Of a DNA stretch of 64,000 bases, positions 58,072 through 64,000 are shown one piece after another. The translations under genes and the position numbers were made by a program. The notes below the pieces were generated by a model. It ran no database searches, was not told the DNA's origin, and worked only from the letters and a program-made list of their open reading frames with translations. Numbering within the stretch: the first letter of the stretch is position 1; each line of letters begins with the position of its first letter. The stretch is from Alteromonadales bacterium alter-6D02 (GTDB lineage: Bacteria; Pseudomonadota; Gammaproteobacteria; Enterobacterales; Psychrobiaceae). Where the stretch lies: positions 1 through 64,000 of the forward strand of contig PIZK01000031.1 of assembly GCA_002835545.1 (NCBI GenBank). The letters run 5' to 3'.

Positions 58072-58695
58072 ATGGCAGGATGTTGCGGACACAATAAAAA
58101 CTTCGATGGTATGAGCGCCGCCTATAAGCGCATTTTATTATGGATTATTGCGATTAACGCCAGCATGTTCTTTGTCGAGATGAGCGCGGGGATCAGTGCA
58201 CAATCGCAAGCCTTGCAAGCTGATGCGCTAGACTTTTTAGGCGACACCTTTACCTATGGCTTGAGTTTATGGGTCATTGGTAAGTCGATTGCGGTGCGCA
58301 GCAATGCGGCCATTTTTAAAGGGATTAGCTTATTTGTTATTGCCGCTTGGGTTTTTGGCTCAACGGTTTATCGCATCTTTGTCTTGAATTCCCCAGATGC
58401 TTACACCATGGGAACAATCGCTATGTTAGCCTTTGTAGCTAATGTAGTGAGTGTCGTATTACTGCGAAAATATAAAGACGGTGATGCCAATGTCCGCTCG
58501 GTCTGGCTATGTAGCCGTAATGACGCCATCGGAAATTTAGTCGTGGTTGCAGCCGCCTCCGGTGTTTGGTACACAGGGACGGCTTGGGCAGATTTAGCCG
58601 TCGCGTTAATACTCGCCTCACTGTTTTTCAGCTCTGCTTGGCAAATTTTAAGACAAGCAATTGCTGAAAAGCGCCAACCTGTTTGCGCAGAGTAA
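58072..58695 (+). CDS. CDF-family cation transporter, transmembrane domain only
   Basis: 207 residues with about six membrane helices and no cytosolic C-terminal CDF domain. An N-terminal CCGH motif may bind metal. Helix 2 keeps an acidic pair in ADALDFLGD, but the position expected to be His-x3-Asp in helix 5 reads SRNDAIGN, so the transport site differs from classical zinc CDFs. Control by a MerR regulator points to heavy-metal export. Confidence 0.88.
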   Translation: MAGCCGHNKNFDGMSAAYKRILLWIIAINASMFFVEMSAGISAQSQALQADALDFLGDTFTYGLSLWVIGKSIAVRSNAAIFKGISLFVIAAWVFGSTVYRIFVLNSPDAYTMGTIAMLAFVANVVSVVLLRKYKDGDANVRSVWLCSRNDAIGNLVVVAAASGVWYTGTAWADLAVALILASLFFSSAWQILRQAIAEKRQPVCAE

Positions 58696-58707
58696 TAGCG
58701 TATCATC

Positions 58708-59390
58708 TCCTATGGCTCCGGCGTGCTTTGAGCTGGAACCTCGTATTTAACAGCACAGCGAGATCCTGAATTAAACACTTTCAGGACGACAGGCAGTGGT
58801 AGCCCCAACTCGTCGTTCCGGCAGGCTGTAAGATCCCCACCCCGTCGTTCCGGCATGCTTTTAGCCGGAATCTCGCTTTTAACACTAAAACAAAGATCCT
58901 GAATTAAACACTTTCAGGATGACAATATTCGACAGCCCCACCCCGTCGTTCCGGCAGGCTGTAAGACCCCCAACTCGTCGTTCCGGCAGGCTTTTAGCCG
59001 GAATCTCGTCTTTAACACCAAAACAGAGATCCTGAATTAAACACTTTCAGGATGACACTAAGTGACAGCCCCACCCCGTCGTTCCGGCATGCTTTTAGCC
59101 GGAATCTCGCTTTTAACACCAAAACAGAGATCCTGAATTAAACACTTTCAGGATGACAGGCTGTAAGATCCCCACCCCGTCGTTCCGGCAGGCTGTTAGC
59201 CGGAATCTCGCTTTTAACACCAAAACAAAGATCCTGAATTAAATACTTTCAGGATGACAAGCTGTGTGTTCCTGAATTAAACACTTTCAGGATGACAGGC
59301 TGTGTGTTCCTGAATTAAACACTTTCAGGATGACAGGCTGTGTGTTCCTGAACAAAAAACTTCAGGATGACAGATTGTGGGAATCTAAAA
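58708..59390 (+). repeat. Two-hairpin repeat cluster 7
   Basis: Five A+B units, plus extra A modules in tandem at the right end (three successive GACAGGCTGTGTGTTCCTG units about 42 bp apart). Linker variants include CTTTTAACACCAAAACAAA. It lies between the convergent CDF and arsH genes. Confidence 0.92.
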
Positions 59391-59411
59391 AGACCCCTTT
59401 ATGATGGCAAT

Positions 59412-60116
59412 CTACTCTAAAACTTCTTCAACAATTTTAGTAACAAGAGCATCTTGATACTCTTCAACATTTTCAGAATAGCGATGTGTTAACCATTCTT
59501 GGTTATCACGCAAGATAATCGTCATTCGAAACAATTCTTCCATTACATCAACGACGCGCTTCTTATAATTAGACTCTTTCATCGAGCCATCTTCATTAAA
59601 CTCTTGCCACGCCATTGGTACAGATGATTGGTTAGGTATCGTAAACATGCGCATCCAGCGCCCTAAGGTTCTTAAGTTATTCACCACATTAAATGATTGA
59701 GAGCCACCACATACTTGCATCACCGCCAGCGTGCGCCCTTGCGTTGGCCTAATTGCTCCGACACTAAGTGGGATCCAATCAATTTGATTTTTAAAAACGG
59801 ATGACATATTGCCGTGTATCTCAGGTGAGCACCACACCATCCCTTCAGACCAAATAGCTAATTCAGTTAGCTCTTTTACTTTAGAGTGCTCTTTGTCAAC
59901 ACTGCCGTAGATAGGAAGTTCACTCGGATCAAACACCCTGACCTCTGCGCCAAAACTTGACAGGATATTAGCAGCTTCTAAAGCAAGCTTTTTACTATAT
60001 GATTCTTCACGCAATGAGCCATATAACACCAAGATACGGGGCGCGTGAGATTGTGGTTCTCTTATCTGTTCTTGCACACTCACCACGCTATGACTGGGTA
60101 ATTTTAATTTAGACAT
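59412..60116 (-). CDS. arsH: ArsH NADPH-dependent FMN reductase
   Basis: 234 residues, a flavodoxin-like FMN enzyme of arsenic resistance that oxidises trivalent organoarsenicals or lowers oxidative stress. [13 protein letters not shown] binds [40 protein letters not shown] and [15 protein letters not shown] are ArsH blocks. An intrinsic terminator and a putative ArsR site separate it from arsR. Confidence 0.95.
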   Translation of the reverse strand: MSKLKLPSHSVVSVQEQIREPQSHAPRILVLYGSLREESYSKKLALEAANILSSFGAEVRVFDPSELPIYGSVDKEHSKVKELTELAIWSEGMVWCSPEIHGNMSSVFKNQIDWIPLSVGAIRPTQGRTLAVMQVCGGSQSFNVVNNLRTLGRWMRMFTIPNQSSVPMAWQEFNEDGSMKESNYKKRVVDVMEELFRMTIILRDNQEWLTHRYSENVEEYQDALVTKIVEEVLE

Positions 60117-60177
60117 TCCTCATAAACTCCATCAACACACTCAATTACTAAACCCAAAGCCATTCGATCATTCTAGG

Positions 60178-60188
60178 TTTGTCGAAAT
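60178..60188. promoter_or_regulatory. Candidate ArsR site upstream of arsH
   Basis: TTTGTCGAAAT, 62 bp before arsH. The exact reverse complement lies upstream of arsR at 60568-60578, which suggests a shared regulator. Confidence 0.6.
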
Positions 60189-60204
60189 ATAAAATAAAAA
60201 GAAA

Positions 60205-60221
60205 GGCCGCAATACGCGACC
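60205..60221 (-). terminator. Intrinsic terminator after arsR
   Basis: Read on the minus strand, GGTCGC pairs with GCGGCC (one G-T pair) around a 5-nt loop and is followed by TTTCTTTTTATTTT. It would separate the arsR and arsH transcripts. Confidence 0.75.
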
Positions 60222-60226
60222 ATTAA

Positions 60227-60529
60227 CTAACAGCAATCAGTTGGTTCTTTACTACAACACTCTTCCATCAAAAAATCGATTAAACCATTTAGCTGATCAT
60301 ACTGAGCAAAACAGCGTAATACCCGCCCTTCTCTCACTTGTTTTATCAAACCAACATTAATCATCCGATTAATGTGATGTGACAGGGTCGAACCCGGCAC
60401 ATTCACTTGGTGTTGTATGTCTGCGACAGGTAACCCACTAGTGCCACTTTTCACCAATGCCCTAAAAATACCTAGGCGAGTAACATGACCTAATTCTGCT
60501 AATTGCTCAGCTGCTTTTTCAATTTTCAT
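60227..60529 (-). CDS. arsR: ArsR-family arsenic-responsive repressor
   Basis: 100 residues. The winged helix carries VPGSTLSHHINRM as recognition helix. The classical ELCVCDL metal site of E. coli ArsR is replaced by GLPVADIQ. Instead the C-terminus has Cys91, Cys92, Cys99 and Cys100 (ECCSKEPTDCC), resembling the C-terminal As(III) site of Acidithiobacillus ferrooxidans ArsR. arsH follows on the same strand beyond a terminator. Confidence 0.92.
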   Translation of the reverse strand: MKIEKAAEQLAELGHVTRLGIFRALVKSGTSGLPVADIQHQVNVPGSTLSHHINRMINVGLIKQVREGRVLRCFAQYDQLNGLIDFLMEECCSKEPTDCC

Positions 60530-60567
60530 TCGCTAAGCTTAATAAGCCTTGCTCGCTAACGTAAATC

Positions 60568-60578
60568 ATTTCGACAAA
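60568..60578. promoter_or_regulatory. Candidate ArsR autoregulatory site
   Basis: ATTTCGACAAA, 39 bp before the arsR ATG on the minus strand. It is the exact reverse complement of the motif upstream of arsH. Confidence 0.6.
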
Positions 60579-60723
60579 TATGGAAATATAATGATATTTT
60601 CTCGCCATTGCTCACAAAAAATCACCCAAAGCGAAAAATACTTTTATCCCTAGAATCCGAGTTGCTTTATACTACGCGCCATTCAACGGCGATCCGCCCA
60701 ATAAAGGTTTATTAAGGACTCTC

Positions 60724-61056
60724 ATGCACGATTTGTATTACAAAGGGCGTATCCATACTCGCGTTAATCATGTTAAATCTGGTTATAACACTAAGCGTGC
60801 AGTTAAATTAGGTACTGAAGAAAACCCTTTAACGCTTAATGTTACAAGTGAAGAACGTAAAGTCGACGTTGCAGCGATTGTATTAGAGCATGCTCTATTC
60901 GCTGATATTACTGTTAACGCTGATAGTGAAGAGAATATTCTAGAGCTGGAAGGAATACTAAATAAGCCTCAAACAACACGCTTTGAAAAAACACCTAACC
61001 GTAACGATCCGTGTTCATGTGGAAGTGGTAAAAAATATAAGAAGTGCTGTGGCTAA
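60724..61056 (+). CDS. SEC-C metal-binding protein (PBPRA1643 family)
   Basis: 110 residues. N-terminal domain with [26 protein letters not shown], characteristic of the PBPRA1643 family. The C-terminus is a SEC-C zinc motif ([18 protein letters not shown]), similar to that at the end of SecA. Function unknown; the motif suggests zinc-dependent protein contact, perhaps with ribosome or Sec partners. Confidence 0.92.
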   Translation: MHDLYYKGRIHTRVNHVKSGYNTKRAVKLGTEENPLTLNVTSEERKVDVAAIVLEHALFADITVNADSEENILELEGILNKPQTTRFEKTPNRNDPCSCGSGKKYKKCCG

Positions 61057-61128
61057 TCTGATTTGCACAGTTAGCGCTGGCGTTTGTCCTACACTCTACA
61101 ACGCCAGCAACAATGTGAAATAGCGCGA

Positions 61129-62118
61129 TTAGCTCGCCACCTTTTTAATTTCCTTTTTCAATGCCTTAACTTCATCTTTTAAACGCTCATCATTTGAAGT
61201 ATCAACTTGTTTTAACAAAGCGTTCGCCTTGGATATTTGCCCATCCATCACATAAAGCTGAGCTAAGCGAAATGGAACCCATTGTTTATACATTGGCGCA
61301 TCAATTTCGGTCAGTTGTAATAACGATTCAATCCCCATTGTAAGATGCTCACCTGACTCAGCAGCCACTTTTCCCAGTTGATATAAAGCTTGTTGTTTTT
61401 CAGTATCTTTCTGGCCATGTTTTACGGCGGCCGAAAAGTAAGTTCGAGCCAATCCCCAATCTTGAGCTTCTACTTGAGTTAGTCCGCGAAAGAAATACAG
61501 CTGATGACTCTGTGGGAACTGCTCAATACCTTCAGCAAGTGTTTGCTCGGTTAGCTCTGTGTTTTCCATTTTTTGATAGACCGTAGCTAAGTGAAAGAAG
61601 CCTTTTTCTGCATCAATTGATTTGAGTTTTTTAGCTAAGACAAGTGCTTCATCAACATCGCCACCAGCAATACCGGGGGCAATACGATAGAAGCCAATCA
61701 ATGCTTCCAATGCTTCAATATGCTGTGGGTTGCGTTTAACTACCCGCTCCCACGCTTTGCGACCCTCTTTGGCATAACCTAACTTTGAGAAAATACTCGC
61801 CTGCTGTGCCATCGCAACCGATGCTAACCCAAAGCGATAATGCAGCTCATCATGGTCGGGGTGCTTTTCTAATAACTCTTCTAGCGAGTCATAGGCTTGT
61901 TCCGCTTTTCGCTCCCCTAACCAAATTCGCGCCTGTAAAATTGCACCTTCTAAATTGGTTTGCTGAGCTTTTGGCAGTGTAGAGAAATGTTGCGCTGCAA
62001 CCTCAACATTGCCATTTTCTAGTGCCTGTGTCACATCACTTGTTGCAGTGAAGGTACTTGCAAAAGAGGCTGTTGAAATAGCTAAAGAAATACATAATGC
62101 TGTTATTGTTTTTTTCAT
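61129..62118 (-). CDS. Secreted TPR protein
   Basis: 329 residues with a signal peptide ending ASFAS. About seven TPR-like helical pairs fill the rest (e.g. AEQAYDSLEELLEKHPDHDELHY, AWERVVKRNPQHIEALEALIG). A GIAGGD insert lies at about 145-155. Probably a periplasmic scaffold. A repeat cluster fills the upstream gap. Confidence 0.85.
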   Translation of the reverse strand: MKKTITALCISLAISTASFASTFTATSDVTQALENGNVEVAAQHFSTLPKAQQTNLEGAILQARIWLGERKAEQAYDSLEELLEKHPDHDELHYRFGLASVAMAQQASIFSKLGYAKEGRKAWERVVKRNPQHIEALEALIGFYRIAPGIAGGDVDEALVLAKKLKSIDAEKGFFHLATVYQKMENTELTEQTLAEGIEQFPQSHQLYFFRGLTQVEAQDWGLARTYFSAAVKHGQKDTEKQQALYQLGKVAAESGEHLTMGIESLLQLTEIDAPMYKQWVPFRLAQLYVMDGQISKANALLKQVDTSNDERLKDEVKALKKEIKKVAS

Positions 62119-62219
62119 CGTTAATCCGTCAAGTTATTATTCTCATCAGCCAATCAACTGGCAGCGTATAAAACTAGACCTAGCAAAGTTGAAAAAGTTT
62201 AATTGTTTTCAAAAGAGGG

Positions 62220-62872
62220 TAAGATCCTGAATTAAACACTTTCAGGATGACAGGCTGTGACAACCCCAACCCCGTCGTTCCGGCAGTGTTTTAGCCGGAA
62301 TCTCGTGTTTAACACCGAAACAGAGATCCTGAATTAAACACTTTCAGGACGACAGGCTGTGAGGTCCAAATAAACATGACCAGTATGCAGGCTGTGACAA
62401 CCCCCACCTCGTCGTTCCGGCAGGCTTTTAGCCGGAATCTCGCTTTTAACACCAAAACAAAGATCCTGAATTAAACACTTTCAGGATGACAGGCTGTGTG
62501 TTCCTGAATTAAACATTTTCAGGACGACAGGCTGTGTGTTCTTGAATTAAACATTTTCAGAACGACAGGCTGTGAGGTCCGAATAAACATGGCAAGTATG
62601 CAGGTTGTGACAACCCCCACTCCGTCGTTCCGGCAGGCTTTTAGCCGGAATCTCGCTTTTAACACCAAAACAAAGATCCTGAATTAAACACTTTCAGGAT
62701 GACAGGCTGTGTGTTCCTGAATTAAACATTTTCAGGATGACAGGCTGTGTGTTCTTGAATTAAACATTTTCAGAACGACAGGCTGTGAGGTCCGAATAAA
62801 CATGCCAGTATGCAGGTTGTGACAACCCCCACTCCGTCGTTCCGGCAGGCTTTTAGCCGGAATCTCGCTTTA
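62220..62872 (+). repeat. Two-hairpin repeat cluster 8 (213-bp higher-order unit)
   Basis: A higher-order unit of three A modules plus one B module and a linker containing GAATAAACATG recurs at 62462 and 62675 (213 bp apart). A variants include GTTCTTGAA...TTCAGAAC, where both arms changed together. It lies upstream of the TPR gene and downstream of the M28 peptidase, both on the minus strand. Confidence 0.9.
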
Positions 62873-62875
62873 CAC

Positions 62876-62909
62876 AAAAAAGCCCCGCATCATCACAATG
62901 CAGGGCTTC
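62876..62909 (-). terminator. Intrinsic terminator of the M28 peptidase gene
   Basis: An 11-bp stem with one mismatch (AAGCCCTGCAT with ATGCGGGGCTT, minus strand) is followed by TTTTTTG. It lies 26 bp past the stop codon. Confidence 0.82.
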
Positions 62910-62934
62910 GATTTTTTACTCAATAAAAACGAAA

Positions 62935-64000
62935 TTAACGCTTAAATTCAGACGTTTTACTCCATTGCGGCCATGCACCATCATTTGATAGCTTATAACC
63001 CACTTCGAAGAATAATTGCATGTCTTCAACGGCACCGGTTAAGTCCCACTCCGTGCTGTATTCATCACATAAACCGTGATAACAGCTTTTTAAGATAGGG
63101 TCTAACTTAGCGCGTAATGCGGCCGTCGCTTCATCAGCAGCTTGTGCGCCGCCTTTAGCATAAAGCGCAGGAATACCGATGTTCGCGAAAGCGAAGTGAT
63201 CTGAGCGGTAGTAGATGCCTGCTGCTGGAGATGGGTCACCAGAAATCACGCGATCTTGCTTCTTCGCTGCAACCGTTAAGTAATCGTCAAGCTGTGATTG
63301 ACCTAAGCCGTAAACAGCAACATCTTTACTCTTACCATTAACGTTTAATGCATCCATGTTGATGTTAGCAACGGTTTTCGCTGCTGGGATCACAGGGTTA
63401 GCCGCATAGAACTTAGAACCTAATAGGCCTTGTTCTTCAGCTGTCACCGCTAAGAAAGTAATTGAACGCTTTGGCTTTTGAGGCAATTTAGAAAACGCTT
63501 CAGCTACTTCGATTAATGCGCCTGTACCAGTTGCGTTATCACGTGCACCGTTATAAACCTGATCGCCTTGTTTAGTAATATCAGTGCCTAGGTGGTCCCA
63601 ATGCGCCGTATAGATGATGTGCTCATCAGGATTTTCCGTACCCGGTAAGGTCGCAATAAAGTTATTTGAAACTGAGTGCTTAATGGTGTTTTTAACCGTC
63701 ACAGAAGCCGTTAAGTCGCCCATATCAACGTTATAGCTGCCCTTTGCAGCGTTAGCTTTTGCTGTCGCAAAGTCTAAACCCGCTTTAGCAAATAGTTCTG
63801 TTGCAACATCAACATTAACCCAGCCTTCAACAGCGACACGATCTTTATTTAAGTCGTCGCGTTGGAAGCCAAACTGAGGGCCAGACCACGAGTTTTTCAC
63901 CACATCCCAGCCATAAGAGGCTGGCGCTGTTTCATGAACAATGATTGCACCTTCAGCACCCTGACGACTCGCCTCTTCATATTTATACGTCCAGCGACCG
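62935..64000 (-). CDS. M28-family zinc aminopeptidase (5' end outside the window)
   Basis: A partial gene of 354 visible residues; the frame stays open to the window edge, where it reads GRWTYKYEEASRQGAEGAIIVHE, a PA-domain-like segment (each quoted piece is short of the full stretch). The GTG at 63903 is internal and not the start. Zinc ligands: His and Asp in AHWDHLG and ARDNATG, Glu pair in TAEEQGLLG, Asp in NMDALN and His in RSDHFAF. It is likely secreted like its relatives and releases N-terminal amino acids from peptides. Confidence 0.92.
   Translation of the reverse strand, partial: GRWTYKYEEASRQGAEGAIIVHETAPASYGWDVVKNSWSGPQFGFQRDDLNKDRVAVEGWVNVDVATELFAKAGLDFATAKANAAKGSYNVDMGDLTASVTVKNTIKHSVSNNFIATLPGTENPDEHIIYTAHWDHLGTDITKQGDQVYNGARDNATGTGALIEVAEAFSKLPQKPKRSITFLAVTAEEQGLLGSKFYAANPVIPAAKTVANINMDALNVNGKSKDVAVYGLGQSQLDDYLTVAAKKQDRVISGDPSPAAGIYYRSDHFAFANIGIPALYAKGGAQAADEATAALRAKLDPILKSCYHGLCDEYSTEWDLTGAVEDMQLFFEVGYKLSNDGAWPQWSKTSEFKR

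Overview
The window is a chromosomal segment of a marine gammaproteobacterium of the Alteromonadales type (Thalassotalea/Colwellia/Shewanella-like). I infer this from gene order and protein similarity: trmA facing yijD-fabR, ssb near a yajR-type transporter and uvrA, a PepSY gene ahead of a PhoPQ-like pair, aroQ-accB-accC, prmA then dusB-fis, and a mipA-DUF3019-response regulator-kinase operon. The sequence is AT-leaning. I see no rRNA, tRNA, prophage, insertion sequence or CRISPR array.

Layout. 0-5 kb: membrane-anchored RRM protein, murI, a DUF5610-like protein, trmA, yijD, fabR. 5-13 kb: an acyl-CoA desaturase with a FabR-like operator directly upstream, a CobU-type enzyme, a four-CBS/PAS/GGDEF/EAL protein, a COG0523 metallochaperone GTPase behind a Zur-box-like palindrome, and a GlxA-type regulator overlapping a secreted gluzincin-like protein. 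13-30 kb: mainly housekeeping (ssb, esterase, yajR, uvrA, cysteine desulfurase, PepSY-PhoP-PhoQ-like genes, aroQ, accBC, prmA, dusB-fis). 30-35 kb: Sel1-like protein, small lipoprotein and membrane proteins, S9 peptidase, and a DUF2975/XRE pair next to a 13-bp inverted repeat.

35.5-44 kb is the most unusual part. A split borosin RiPP locus (an alpha-N-methyltransferase of the OphMA/SonM family plus a 72-residue SonA-like precursor) lies between two large hybrid histidine kinases. The first kinase has an internally duplicated sensor module. The second has periplasmic TPRs and starts 32 bp after the precursor, so it is probably cotranscribed with it. This suggests that the N-methylated peptide and the phosphorelay are functionally linked.

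44-64 kb: NPP-type phosphodiesterase, a DUF4153-like membrane protein, rlmF, a DTW-domain (TapT-like) protein, a Tim44-domain protein, the MipA/DUF3019 two-component operon, a MerR-controlled CDF-type transporter, arsH/arsR with a shared putative operator, and an M28 peptidase cut by the window edge. This half is strewn with clusters of a two-hairpin dispersed repeat (module A, ATCCTGAA/TTCAGGAT; module B, TTCCGGC/GCCGGAA). Eight clusters occur in the window and six lie after 48.9 kb. One pair of clusters brackets a lone GIY-YIG nuclease gene. Compensatory changes in the stems show that the folded form is maintained, and one copy supplies the last residues and stop codon of a sensor kinase.

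Regulatory DNA readable by eye includes candidate FabR, Zur, MerR and ArsR sites, the inverted repeat by the XRE pair, phased direct repeats upstream of mipA, and several strong bidirectional terminators.
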